Shown here one piece after another: positions 33,131-41,639 of a DNA stretch of 64,000 nt. The translations under genes and the position numbers were made by a program. Location of the stretch: the NCBI RefSeq assembly GCF_027533625.1, contig NZ_JAQAGZ010000003.1, positions 186,001 to 250,000 on the forward strand. Reading direction: 5' to 3'. The notes beneath the pieces are model-generated. The model was given only the letters and a program-made list of their open reading frames with translations, was not told where the DNA came from and searched no databases. The DNA comes from Paenibacillus gyeongsangnamensis (GTDB lineage: Bacteria; Bacillota; Bacilli; Paenibacillales; NBRC-103111). How positions within the stretch are numbered: the first letter of the stretch is position 1; each line of letters begins with the position of its first letter.

Positions 33131-35200
33131 GTGGTTGCTAACTTATGGAATGACGACAAGGCATCGCAGGCAGGAAACGGATTAGGAGAGCTCGTATACC
33201 GCTCCAATCTTCTCGGAACCGATCGCTCGGTTGCGAACTGGGGAGGCGGGAATACGTCGATGAAGACGATCGAGACCGACTTCCGCGGCCGTCCGGTGGA
33301 GGTTATGTGGGTGAAAGGCAGCGGCTCGGATCTTGCGACGATGAAAGCGGGCAATTTCACAGGCCTTCGGATGGAAGACATCCGTCCCTTGATTGACCGC
33401 GAGTCGATGACCGATGAAGACATGGTCGCTTATCTTGCCAACTGCATGATCGAAAGCAAGCATCCGCGGGCTTCGATCGAGACGCTGCTGCATGCGTTCC
33501 TGCCGTTCAAGCATGTCGATCATACGCATCCGGATGCGATTATTTCGCTCTGCTGCGCAGACAACGGCAAAGAGCTGGCGAAGGAGATTTACGGCGACCG
33601 TTTTGTCTGGGTTCCGTATGTGCGTCCCGGCTTCACGCTGTCCAAGATGATCGCCGAAGGCGTGAAGAACAACCCCAAAGCCGAGCTGGTGCTGATGGAG
33701 AAACATGGTCTAGTCACCTGGGCCGATAACTCCCATGACTGCTACCTGAAGACGCTCGCGATCATCGGGGAAGCCGAGCGCTTCATCGAATCACGGGTGC
33801 AGGAAGCGTCGCTGTTCGGAGGAGCGAAGCACGAGACGCTGGCGGAGGAAGACCGCCGCAGCATTCTGGCGCAGGTGCTTCCGGTCGTTCGCGGCGCGGT
33901 CAGCGAAGGCAAGAAGATGATCGTCACCTACGATGACGGAGCCGACGTGCTGCAGTTCGTCAACAGCAAGGATGCCGCCGCGCTGTCCCAGGTGGGCGCC
34001 GCTTGTCCGGACCATCTGGTGCATACGAAGATGAAGCCGCTTTTTATCGCATGGGACCCGGCCGGACAAGACGCAGAAGCTCTGCTGCAGGCCTTGAAGG
34101 AAGGCATAGCGGCTTATAAGGAAGAATATAAAGCTTACTTCGAACGCAACAAAAACGACGGCGACCGCATGTTCGAAGCCGCGCCGCGCGTCATCCTCAT
34201 TCCGGGCATCGGCATGCTGAATACCGGTAAGAGCTGGGCGATGGCGGACGTCAGCGGGCAGCTGTACCATCGGGCGATTTCCGTCATGCGCGGCGCCACT
34301 TCGCTCGGCAAGTTCGTTTCGCTTAGCGAAAATGAGTCGTACAACGTGGAATATTGGCCGCTCGAGCTCTACAAGCTGACGCTCGCTCCGGCCGAAGCGG
34401 AATTTTCCCGTAAGGTGGCCTTCGTTACCGGGGGCGCCGGCGGCATCGGAAGCGCTACGGTCAAGCAGTTCCTGAAGGACGGCGGGCACGTGGTGATCGC
34501 CGATCTGAATATCGAGGGAGCGCAGAAGCTTGCGGAGGAGCAGAATGCCCAGTACGGCGCAGGACGCGTGCTTGCCGTGAAAATTGACGTAACGAAGGAA
34601 GAGGAAGTGGTGGCGGCCTTCCGCGAAACGGTGCTGGCATACGGCGGCGTCGATATCGTAGTGAACAATGCCGGACTTGCGACATCCAGCCCCTTCGACG
34701 AGACGTCGCTGAAAGAATGGAACCTGAACATGAACGTGCTCGGCACCGGTTATTTCCTCGTGGCGAGAGAAGCGTTCAAGATCATGAAAAAACAGGCGAT
34801 CGGTGGTAACATGGTGTTCGTGGGCTCCAAAAACTCCGTCTACGCGGGGAAAAACGCCTCCGCCTACAGCACGGCCAAAGCGGCGGAAGTGCACTTAGCC
34901 CGCTGCATCGCGGCGGAAGGCGGCGAGTTCGGCATTCGCGTCAATACAGTGCTGCCGGATGCGATTCTGCAAGGCTCCGCCATCTGGAACTCCAGCTGGA
35001 GGAACGAACGGGCCGCGGCTTACGGAATCGAGCCGGACCAGCTCGAGGAATATTACCGGAAGCGGACAACGCTGCTCGTGAACATTTATCCGCAGGATAT
35101 CGCCGACGCCATCGCGTTCTTCGCTTCCTCCAAGTCGGAGAAGACGACGGGCTGCATGCTGACCGTCGACGGCGGCGTGCCGGCAGCATTTATGCGATAA
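33131..35200 (+). CDS. rhaEW: Bifunctional rhamnulose-1-phosphate aldolase / lactaldehyde dehydrogenase (SDR)
   Basis: 689 residues, the fusion known from Bacillus subtilis as RhaEW (YuxG). The N-terminal ~400 residues are a class II aldolase ([37 protein letters not shown]), with the zinc histidines in HVDHTH. The C-terminal part is a short-chain dehydrogenase with [10 protein letters not shown] for NAD binding near residue 435 and catalytic YSTAK. It splits L-rhamnulose-1-phosphate into dihydroxyacetone phosphate and L-lactaldehyde and then oxidises the aldehyde. GTG at 33131 is ten bases after GGGAGG. First gene of the rha operon. Confidence 0.95.
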   Translation: MVANLWNDDKASQAGNGLGELVYRSNLLGTDRSVANWGGGNTSMKTIETDFRGRPVEVMWVKGSGSDLATMKAGNFTGLRMEDIRPLIDRESMTDEDMVAYLANCMIESKHPRASIETLLHAFLPFKHVDHTHPDAIISLCCADNGKELAKEIYGDRFVWVPYVRPGFTLSKMIAEGVKNNPKAELVLMEKHGLVTWADNSHDCYLKTLAIIGEAERFIESRVQEASLFGGAKHETLAEEDRRSILAQVLPVVRGAVSEGKKMIVTYDDGADVLQFVNSKDAAALSQVGAACPDHLVHTKMKPLFIAWDPAGQDAEALLQALKEGIAAYKEEYKAYFERNKNDGDRMFEAAPRVILIPGIGMLNTGKSWAMADVSGQLYHRAISVMRGATSLGKFVSLSENESYNVEYWPLELYKLTLAPAEAEFSRKVAFVTGGAGGIGSATVKQFLKDGGHVVIADLNIEGAQKLAEEQNAQYGAGRVLAVKIDVTKEEEVVAAFRETVLAYGGVDIVVNNAGLATSSPFDETSLKEWNLNMNVLGTGYFLVAREAFKIMKKQAIGGNMVFVGSKNSVYAGKNASAYSTAKAAEVHLARCIAAEGGEFGIRVNTVLPDAILQGSAIWNSSWRNERAAAYGIEPDQLEEYYRKRTTLLVNIYPQDIADAIAFFASSKSEKTTGCMLTVDGGVPAAFMR

Positions 35201-35235
35201 CGCTCCAATAAATATAAGGAAAGGACGCGAACCGC

Positions 35236-35613
35236 ATGAACCGCGAAGCAGCGCCCAAAGGGCATTCGTTATGGTTTATCCCGGACGGGTACATTCCGCC
35301 GGAAAGCTCCGGCAGCCTGGAAAGCCATGAATCCGTATGCGTTCTGAATTGCAACAAGGAAGACGTAACGGTGGCGATCACCGTCTTCTTCGAGGATCGT
35401 CCGCCGATCGAACGGATCGAGGTTGTGGTTGAAGGACGGCGTACGAAGCATATCCGCACCGCCGGACTGCAGAAGGACGGCGAATCCATTCCGAAGGGGG
35501 TTCCTTACGCCATGGAGGTAGAGGCCAGTCTGCCGATTATCGTGCAGTACAGCCGTTTGGATGCGACCCAGCCCGCGAATGCGCTGATGTCCGTTATCGC
35601 TTTTCCTTCCTGA
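35236..35613 (+). CDS. Anabaena sensory rhodopsin transducer (ASRT)-family protein
   Basis: 125 residues matching the ASRT family: LWFIPDGYIPPESSG, ESHESVCVLNCNKEDVTVAI, VVEGRRTKHIRTAGL and VQYSRLDATQPANALMSVIAF. The family has a small beta-sandwich fold and was first described as the partner of a cyanobacterial rhodopsin, but many members sit in sugar operons and are thought to bind small molecules. No rhodopsin is present here. Its place between rhaEW and rhaA suggests it binds rhamnose or an intermediate, or helps an enzyme such as a missing mutarotase. Function is inferred only from position. Confidence 0.85.
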   Translation: MNREAAPKGHSLWFIPDGYIPPESSGSLESHESVCVLNCNKEDVTVAITVFFEDRPPIERIEVVVEGRRTKHIRTAGLQKDGESIPKGVPYAMEVEASLPIIVQYSRLDATQPANALMSVIAFPS

Positions 35614-35625
35614 TTATGCAATCCT

Positions 35626-35660
35626 CCGAGGGGGCCCGCGGCTGCGGGCCGGTTCCTCGG
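35626..35660 (+). promoter_or_regulatory. Strong intercistronic hairpin before rhaA
   Basis: CCGAGG/CCTCGG enclosing GGCCCGC-GGCT-GCGGGCC, with no T-run behind it. More likely an RNA-processing or stability hairpin than a terminator, since rhaA has no evident own promoter. Confidence 0.55.
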
Positions 35661-35691
35661 CTACATTTTAAATAGTAAAGGGTGACTAACC

Positions 35692-36912
35692 GTGAGCGAT
35701 AAAGCGTATGTGTTGTTCGAAGAACAGCAGCGTAACCGGGGAATCGATCTGGACCAAGTGAAGGAACGGTTGAAAGCGTTAAAAGTGGAAACGCCTTCTT
35801 GGGGCTATGCCGATCAAGGGACCCGCTTCAAAACGTTCCAGAAAGTCGGCGTGCCCCGCAATACGTACGAGAAAATGGAGGATGCGGCACAGGTCCATAA
35901 ATTTACGGGCATTTGTCCTTCCGTCGCCGTTCATATTCCGTGGGATAAGGTGGACGATTATGCGCACTTGAAGGAGCATGTCGCGAATCTGGGCATCAAG
36001 ATAGGTGCGGTAAATCCTAACTTGTTCCAGGATGACGATTACATGCTGGGCAGCGTGACGAATTCTAAGGAAGCGATCCGCCGCAAAGCGACCGGGCATC
36101 TGCTCGAATGCGTAGATATCGCCAAAACGGTAGGCTCCGACATCCTGAGCCTGTGGTTTGCGGACGGCACGAACTATCCGGGTCAGGCTGACATCCGTAA
36201 GAGAGTCCAATGGATGTACGAAAGCTTGAAGGAAATGTACGCCGCAATGACGCCGGACATGCGCATGCTCATCGAATACAAGTTTTATGAGCCGGCCTTC
36301 TATCATACCGACTTGGCGGACTGGGGCATGGCCTTCAACATGGCGAACAAGCTGGGACCGCAGGCGGAAGTGCTTGTCGATACGGGACATCATGCGCAGG
36401 GCACGAATATCGAGCATATCGTCGCTTATTTGATCGGGGAGAAGAAGCTGGGAGGCTTCCATTTCAACAGCCGGAAATATGGGGATGACGACCTGATTGT
36501 CGGCTCGGTCAACCCTTACGAGCTGTTCCTGATTTTTTATCAGATCCTCGATGCGGCTGCGGACGTTGATCCGGGAGTGAGCCGTACGGCGAACAACATT
36601 GCGTACATGATTGACCAAAGCCACAACATCGAAGCGAAGATCCCGGCCATGATCCGCTCGGTCCTCAACGTGCAGACGCAGTATGCCAAGGCGCTGCTGA
36701 TCAATCTGGACGAGGTGCGGGAAGCGCAGGAGGCGCAGGATGTGCTGGTCGCGGAGAATGCGGTTCGCAAGGCGTTTGAGTTCGACGTCACTCCGTTGCT
36801 GCAGGCGGTCCGGGAAGAAATGGGCGTGCCGGCGGATCCGATGCAGGCTTATCTGGAGGACAGCTATGGGCAGGACATTCTCGCCCGCGGCAAGGGCGGT
36901 GCCAGCTGGTGA
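35692..36912 (+). CDS. rhaA: L-rhamnose isomerase
   Basis: 406 residues of the Gram-positive RhaI/RhaA type, a TIM-barrel enzyme that converts L-rhamnose to L-rhamnulose. Recognisable stretches are PSWGYADQGTRFKTF, ICPSVAVHIPWDKVDDY, KIGAVNPNLFQDDDYMLGSV, SLWFADGTNYPGQ, IEYKFYEPAFYHTD and DTGHHAQGTNIEHIV, which hold the metal-binding Glu, Asp and His. GTG at 35692 follows AAAGGGTGA. Its end overlaps the kinase start by four bases. Confidence 0.95.
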   Translation: MSDKAYVLFEEQQRNRGIDLDQVKERLKALKVETPSWGYADQGTRFKTFQKVGVPRNTYEKMEDAAQVHKFTGICPSVAVHIPWDKVDDYAHLKEHVANLGIKIGAVNPNLFQDDDYMLGSVTNSKEAIRRKATGHLLECVDIAKTVGSDILSLWFADGTNYPGQADIRKRVQWMYESLKEMYAAMTPDMRMLIEYKFYEPAFYHTDLADWGMAFNMANKLGPQAEVLVDTGHHAQGTNIEHIVAYLIGEKKLGGFHFNSRKYGDDDLIVGSVNPYELFLIFYQILDAAADVDPGVSRTANNIAYMIDQSHNIEAKIPAMIRSVLNVQTQYAKALLINLDEVREAQEAQDVLVAENAVRKAFEFDVTPLLQAVREEMGVPADPMQAYLEDSYGQDILARGKGGASW

Positions 36913-38411
36913 GCCGGACGGCGCAATCGGTGCTGGCGATCGACCTGGGCGCGGGCAGCGGCCGGGCGGTGATCGGCCGGTTGACGCAGGGAGGGGGCCC
37001 GGATGATCTTCGGCTCAGCATGGAGGAGATTCACAGGTTCCCGAATGACCCGGTGCGGGTCGGCAAGCACCTTCACTGGGATATTCTCCGCTTGCTGCAC
37101 GAGATTAAGCAAGCGATCCTGAAGGCCGTGCAGCTGGAAGGAGATCGGCTCGGGAGCATCGCCATTGACTCGTGGGCGGTCGATTTCGGATTAATCGGTA
37201 CGGACGGGCAGCTGCTCGGCAATCCGTATCATTACCGCGACCATCATACGGACGGCGTCATGGAGGAAGTATGCGCCAGGCTGGGCCGCGAGCGAATCTT
37301 CGCGGCCTCGGGTCTTCAATTTCTTCAGTTTAACACGATCTATCAGCTTGCCGCGCTGCAAGCGCAGCAGCCCGGGCTGATGGACCGGGCCGATAAGCTG
37401 CTGATGATTCCGGATCTGCTGCGTTATTTTCTTACGGGCGAAATGCACAGCGAGTATACGAATGCCTCGACTACGCAGCTGTTAAATCCGGTGACCCGAA
37501 CCTGGGATGCGGGACTGCTTTCGGATTTAGGGTTGTCCCCTTCGCTGCTGCTCCCGCCGCAAGCATCCGGGATTCGGGCGGGGACACTGTCGCCCGAAGT
37601 ATGCGCGGAGCTGGGCGTGCCCCCCATCCCGGTCGTGACGGTAGGCGAACACGATACCGCTTCCGCAGTCGTCGCCGTGCCTGCCGAAGGCAAGGATTTC
37701 GCTTACCTCAGCTGCGGCACTTGGTCGCTGCTCGGAACGGAGCTGCCTGCTCCCGTCTTGACGGAACAGGCGCTGACTTGGAACTTCACCAATGAAGGGG
37801 GGGTTCAAGGCACCACCCGCCTGCTCAAAAATATTATGGGGCTGTGGCTGGTGCAGGAAAGCCGCAGAGCGTGGGAGAAGGCGGGAAGCCGCTTATCCTT
37901 CCCTCAGCTGGTTCAGGCCGCGGAGTCGGCGGCACCGTTCGTCTCGTTCATCGATCCGGATGACGATGCCTTCCTGAATCCGGGCCATATGCCCGAAGCG
38001 ATTCAGGCATATTGCGCGCGTACGGGTCAGCCGGTTCCGGCTTCGGAAGGAGAAATTATACGGTGCGTGCTCGAAAGCCTTGCTCTGAAATACCGGTTCG
38101 TGCTGGAGCGAACCGAACGTTTGACCGGCAAGAGGTTCGATGGGCTTCATATGGTCGGGGGAGGCATTCAGAACAGCCTGCTCTGCCGATTCACGGCAAA
38201 CGCGCTGCAGCGGCCCGTATGGGCCGGACCGGTAGAAGGTAGTGCGATCGGCAATATTGTTGTACAATATATGGCATTGGGCGTATGGAATACGCTGCAT
38301 GAAGCCCGTCAGGTCATCCGCAGCTCGTTCCCGGTACGAACCTATTCACCGGAGAACGTCGACGGATGGGCCGAGGCTTATGAACGGTTTCGCGGAATCA
38401 TCGGCGAATAA
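36909..38411 (+). CDS. rhaB: L-rhamnulokinase
   Basis: 500 residues of the FGGY carbohydrate kinase family. The N-terminal phosphate loop is AIDLGAGSGRAVIG, the substrate-binding aspartate is in AIDSWAVDFGLIG, the middle has GEHDTASAVVAVP, and the ATP-binding C-terminal motif is HMVGGGIQNSLLCRFTANAL. It phosphorylates L-rhamnulose at C1. GTG at 36909 overlaps the isomerase stop, so translation is coupled. Confidence 0.95.
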   Translation: MSRTAQSVLAIDLGAGSGRAVIGRLTQGGGPDDLRLSMEEIHRFPNDPVRVGKHLHWDILRLLHEIKQAILKAVQLEGDRLGSIAIDSWAVDFGLIGTDGQLLGNPYHYRDHHTDGVMEEVCARLGRERIFAASGLQFLQFNTIYQLAALQAQQPGLMDRADKLLMIPDLLRYFLTGEMHSEYTNASTTQLLNPVTRTWDAGLLSDLGLSPSLLLPPQASGIRAGTLSPEVCAELGVPPIPVVTVGEHDTASAVVAVPAEGKDFAYLSCGTWSLLGTELPAPVLTEQALTWNFTNEGGVQGTTRLLKNIMGLWLVQESRRAWEKAGSRLSFPQLVQAAESAAPFVSFIDPDDDAFLNPGHMPEAIQAYCARTGQPVPASEGEIIRCVLESLALKYRFVLERTERLTGKRFDGLHMVGGGIQNSLLCRFTANALQRPVWAGPVEGSAIGNIVVQYMALGVWNTLHEARQVIRSSFPVRTYSPENVDGWAEAYERFRGIIGE

Positions 38412-38459
38412 ATCATTCTTGCATTGTCAGGAGCATGAAAGGAAACGAGGCGGGCATCC

Positions 38460-39233
38460 ATGCTGGTAGCAGAGCGGTGGCACAAAATAGTTGGGTTGGT
38501 CAATGAGCGGGGAAGCATCCGGGTTACGGAGCTCAGCGAAATTTTTCAAGTGACGGAGGAAACGATCCGCCGTGATTTGGATAAGCTCGAGAACGAAGGC
38601 AAGTTGCTCCGCAGCCACGGCGGCGCGGTAAGCATCCGCACGGAGACGGAGCAGGTGCAGGAAATACCGTATCCCGAACGCGAGACGATGAATACGGAGC
38701 AGAAGCGGATTATAGCGGAAGAGGCGATCCGGCAAATCCGGGAGAATGACCGCATTATTCTGGACGCAAGCTCCACGGCCTGGTACATGGCGCAGATTTT
38801 GCCCGACTGGCCGCTGACGGTACTGACCAACTCGATCAAGGTAGCCATGGAGCTGAGCCAGAAGGAGAAGGTGCAGGTCATCTCGACCGGCGGATTGCTG
38901 TCCTCCCGTTCCTTGTCTTACGTAGGGCCGCTCGCCGAGCGCTCCTTGCGAAGCTATCACGTGGATAAAGCCTTTATTTCCTGCAAGGGGCTGCATTCGG
39001 AGCGGGGCCTTAGCGAATCGAATGAAATGCAGGCCTTGATCAAGACCAAGATGATCGATATCGCCGATCAAGTGTTTGTGCTTGCCGACTACAGCAAGTT
39101 TGGGCAGCAAGCCTTTGCTCACGTATCGGACTGGCGACCGACGCTTACCGTCATTACCGACGACGGGGCATCGTCGGCCGAGCTCGATAAGCTGAGCGAA
39201 AAAGGCATCCGCTGGCTGCAGGCACGGAAATAA
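38460..39233 (+). CDS. rhaR: DeoR-family regulator of the rhamnose operon
   Basis: 257 residues: N-terminal DeoR helix-turn-helix (GSIRVTELSEIFQVTEETIRR, DLDKLENEGKLLRSHGGAV) and the phosphosugar-binding C-terminal domain (ILDASSTAWYMAQIL, LTVLTNSIKVAMEL, VISTGGLLSSRSLS). It corresponds by order and type to B. subtilis RhaR (YulB). Expected effector is L-rhamnulose-1-phosphate. It closes the operon ahead of a terminator. The tandem ACAAAAATAA repeats before rhaEW are the suggested site. Confidence 0.88.
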   Translation: MLVAERWHKIVGLVNERGSIRVTELSEIFQVTEETIRRDLDKLENEGKLLRSHGGAVSIRTETEQVQEIPYPERETMNTEQKRIIAEEAIRQIRENDRIILDASSTAWYMAQILPDWPLTVLTNSIKVAMELSQKEKVQVISTGGLLSSRSLSYVGPLAERSLRSYHVDKAFISCKGLHSERGLSESNEMQALIKTKMIDIADQVFVLADYSKFGQQAFAHVSDWRPTLTVITDDGASSAELDKLSEKGIRWLQARK

Positions 39234-39246
39234 CAAGTTGACAACA

Positions 39247-39298
39247 AACCTCCAACATCGCTCATGGAAGCGGTTTTGGAGGTTTTTTCGTTCCTGCT
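39247..39298 (+). terminator. Terminator of the rhamnose operon
   Basis: AACCTCCAA/TTGGAGGTT stem followed by TTTTTT. Confidence 0.85.
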
Positions 39299-39299
39299 G

Positions 39300-40265
39300 C
39301 TAGTCGAAAGAGAAGGTCAGCTGTACCGGCTGTTCCTGCTCTTGTGCGAGGGGATGCGCCGCCCCGCTTAAAGATTCATCCATTTCCCGCTGACGGTAAG
39401 GATCGTAGGACGGCAAGCCGTAAGCTTCGACCAGACGGTGCAGCCGCTCTCGGATGCTGGTGCGGTATGCGCCGGGAGCATAGGCGCCGGAGGAATACAT
39501 CCCGGCATAAGATGACGTCAAATGCGGGTAGTGGTTCGATAGTGTCTGGAAAAACCACGATTTCACCGCGCTCGAATTCAGCCTCAGCACCGACCCCATG
39601 ATCCGCTCGGCGCCCCCTTGGGCTGCGGCCTTGACGACGGACTCTATTTGCCCTTCGGAATCGGTAAGCCGTGGGAGAATAGGTGCCATAAACACCGTAA
39701 CGGGAATGCCGGCATCCGACAGCTTCCGGATCGCTTCCAATCGCTTTGCCGGCGATGGGGTAGCGGGCTCGAATTGCCGCCATACGGTCCGGTCCAGCGT
39801 ATTCAGCGAGATGTTCACGGAGCTTCCCTTCATCGTTCTTAGAAGATCGGCATCCCGCAAGATAAGCGGGGACCGAGTCGTAATGCTGACCGATACTTCA
39901 TATTCGGCAAGCACCTCGAGGCATTCCCGCGTCAACCGGGCCTTGGCCTCCAGCGGCTGATATGGATCGGTAGCGGTGCCGATTGCAATCTGGCGGATCG
40001 ACTTCGTGCGCTGGTTTTTCTTCATCCGTGCCAGCTGCGCGGACAACCGCTCGCGGGCGTTTTCTTTATATAAAATATGGTGCTGAAACGTATCGTCCGT
40101 ATCCATGCCGAGGAAAGCATGCGTTGAGCGGGCATAACAGAAGCTGCACCCGTGCTGGCAGCCGCGGTAAGGATTAATGGACCATTCGAAGGGCATGGAA
40201 GGCGCTTTGACCGGGTTAAGTACCGACTTTACCTCCATAGGAGCATACGTCATTCGTGATGGCAT
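39300..40265 (-). CDS. Radical SAM protein of the SPL/Rv2578c-like family
   Basis: 321 residues. The [4Fe-4S] cluster motif is NPYRGCQHGCSFCYAR with Cys36, Cys40 and Cys43. Downstream GTATDPYQPLEAKARLTR, SITTRSPLILRD and PVTVFMAPILPRLTDSE are typical of this spore-photoproduct-lyase-like group. It is annotated in many genomes as a DNA-repair-photolyase-like protein with no proven reaction. AGGTGA precedes ATG at 40265. A good promoter lies at 40306-40334. Converges on the rha terminator and diverges from the spore-protein gene. Confidence 0.85.
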   Translation of the reverse strand: MPSRMTYAPMEVKSVLNPVKAPSMPFEWSINPYRGCQHGCSFCYARSTHAFLGMDTDDTFQHHILYKENARERLSAQLARMKKNQRTKSIRQIAIGTATDPYQPLEAKARLTRECLEVLAEYEVSVSITTRSPLILRDADLLRTMKGSSVNISLNTLDRTVWRQFEPATPSPAKRLEAIRKLSDAGIPVTVFMAPILPRLTDSEGQIESVVKAAAQGGAERIMGSVLRLNSSAVKSWFFQTLSNHYPHLTSSYAGMYSSGAYAPGAYRTSIRERLHRLVEAYGLPSYDPYRQREMDESLSGAAHPLAQEQEQPVQLTFSFD

Positions 40266-40305
40266 TCGGTCACCTCTTCGTTATACGAATGTATGTTCCT
40301 GTTTT

Positions 40306-40334
40306 ATTATACCCGAGCTTATCTGAAACCACAA
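40306..40334 (-). promoter_or_regulatory. Sigma-A promoter of the radical SAM gene
   Basis: On the - strand: TTGTGG (40334-40329), 17-base spacer, TATAAT (40311-40306). Confidence 0.75.
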
Positions 40335-40398
40335 TGCTGCAGCCATACATAAAGATTTGATAAATTGTCAAGTTTAAGGTAAAAAGGAGGGAAGTTCG

Positions 40399-40680
40399 AT
40401 GGCCAGAAGAAGAAACCGAAGACCCGTCGTACCGAATGCCGGTCCCGGTCTGGACCGTTTCAAAGCGGAGGTGATGCGGCGCGAGGGCTATGCGGCGGAC
40501 CCTGCGCGTCCCGATGCCGTGAAGTACGAGGTCGCGAAGACGCTGGGCGTTCCGCTGCAGGAAGGCAACAACGGACGTTTGACGACGGAGCAGGCAGGCA
40601 AGGTTGGCGGACAAATTGGCGGTACGATGGTGCGGGAAATGATCCGAATGGCGCAGGAAGAGCTGCTTAAGAAGCAATGA
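40399..40680 (+). CDS. Alpha/beta-type small acid-soluble spore protein
   Basis: 93 residues. The germination-protease site region is VKYEVAKTLGVPL, and the conserved C-terminal DNA-binding helix is TTEQAGKVGGQIGGTMVREM. These proteins coat spore DNA and protect it from UV and heat. The N-terminus is longer and more basic than usual (ARRRNRRPVVPN). AAAGGAGG precedes the ATG. This is direct evidence that the host forms endospores. A sigma-G promoter is expected upstream but no convincing match was found. Confidence 0.93.
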   Translation: MARRRNRRPVVPNAGPGLDRFKAEVMRREGYAADPARPDAVKYEVAKTLGVPLQEGNNGRLTTEQAGKVGGQIGGTMVREMIRMAQEELLKKQ

Positions 40681-40702
40681 GCGTCAAGACGGGTGAGTGC
40701 CG

Positions 40703-40747
40703 GCCTCGACGGCCCGGGATCGTACCCGGACGGCGAGGCTTTTTTTT
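40703..40747 (+). terminator. Terminator of the spore protein gene
   Basis: GCCTCG/CGAGGC with inner CCGGG/CCCGG pairing, then eight T. Confidence 0.93.
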
Positions 40748-40756
40748 GCGTCGTCT

Positions 40757-40799
40757 TGTGATTATTTTCACAGCGTTCCAGCATATACAGGATTACAAT
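40757..40799 (+). promoter_or_regulatory. Fnr-type promoter of the hemerythrin gene
   Basis: TGTGA-TTATTT-TCACA at 40757-40772 is a perfect Fnr/Crp-type box centred at 40764.5. The -10 TACAAT at 40794-40799 puts the box at -41.5 from a start at 40806, the class II activator position. Confidence 0.8.
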
Positions 40800-40833
40800 A
40801 AGGTCATCCGAAGTTAAAGGAGGCTGAGTCCTT

Positions 40834-41364
40834 ATGACAATAGAGCAGTCACCGATGATGCAAAGCGCCCGCCCTACCCTGTTCGTCGAGGCGATGGATC
40901 GGCTCAAAGCCGAGCATGACGAGTTAAGAGCCCTTCTCTACAACATTCGAAACAAAGGAAACGGCGTCGCTTCCGCCAGCACGATCCCTGCCGCCCGTGC
41001 CCGCCTTCAGGAGCTTCGCTCCGACGTTACGGCGATGATGAAGAAGCTTCAGCAGCATGCGGACTGGGAGGAACGCGAGCTGTTTCCGATGCTGTCCCGG
41101 TATTTTCACCGGATGTATGCGCCGTCCATCCTGCCTTCCATCTGGGTCATGGAGAAGGATCACCAGCTGGCGGAGCTGTTCGTCCAATCGTTTATGGAGT
41201 CCGTAAACGGGTATTTGGCGGGGCAGCCGATCCCGGTCAAGGAAACGGTATCGCATCTTGTGCAAGCCTGCCTCATTCTCACGGAGCATTTGAATCTGGA
41301 GGAAGAGGTCGTGTATCCGATGACCGAGCAAATTTTAACCGATCTGGACAGTTTATTCTCATAA
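40834..41364 (+). CDS. Hemerythrin-like (HHE) domain protein
   Basis: 176 residues, a four-helix bundle with metal-ligand motifs on each helix: RLKAEHDELRALL, LQQHADWEERELFPML, MEKDHQLAELFV and LTEHLNLEEEVVYPM. Such proteins carry a di-iron centre and bind oxygen or nitric oxide, or help repair iron-sulfur clusters. The perfect Fnr box upstream says it is induced under low oxygen, which favours NO or oxygen handling linked to the anaerobic enzymes that follow. GGAGG precedes the ATG. Confidence 0.87.
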   Translation: MTIEQSPMMQSARPTLFVEAMDRLKAEHDELRALLYNIRNKGNGVASASTIPAARARLQELRSDVTAMMKKLQQHADWEERELFPMLSRYFHRMYAPSILPSIWVMEKDHQLAELFVQSFMESVNGYLAGQPIPVKETVSHLVQACLILTEHLNLEEEVVYPMTEQILTDLDSLFS

Positions 41365-41387
41365 GAGACAAAGGAGATGATACGGCC

Positions 41388-41594
41388 ATGGTCACCTGCG
41401 ATACCTGCGGTAAGCAGAACAGAGAAGGGGAGCTGGGTACGAACTGGATTTGCGCGGATTGCCGCGTAATTCCCAATGAAGAACCTGATGGGAAGCGGCC
41501 GGTTGACGGTGAAGGGAACGAATCCTTTCGGCCGGCAGGAATAGTTTTCTGTGATGTTTATCATAGTGGGGAGTCTTCTGAACATATACGATAG
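41388..41594 (+). CDS. Small zinc-ribbon-like protein
   Basis: 68 residues with two Cys-x-x-Cys knuckles (CDTCGKQ and WICADCRV), enough to bind one zinc. The rest is charged and has no recognisable family. AAAGGAG precedes the ATG, and it starts 23 bases after the hemerythrin gene, so both may be on one transcript. Its last 15 codons overlap the Fnr-type promoter of adhE, which could mean the original stop was earlier or that the promoter simply lies within the gene. Confidence 0.6.
   Translation: MVTCDTCGKQNREGELGTNWICADCRVIPNEEPDGKRPVDGEGNESFRPAGIVFCDVYHSGESSEHIR
41550..41592 (+). promoter_or_regulatory. Fnr-type promoter of the adhE-pflB-pflA operon
   Basis: TGTGA-TGTTTA-TCATA at 41550-41565 matches the Fnr box at 9 of 10 positions. 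The -10 TACGAT at 41587-41592 lies at the same distance from it as in the hemerythrin promoter, placing the box at -41.5 from a start at 41599. Confidence 0.75.
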
Positions 41595-41639
41595 AGGATG
41601 TAATAAATTGGGAACGGTTAGACGGAGGAGGAGAAGACC

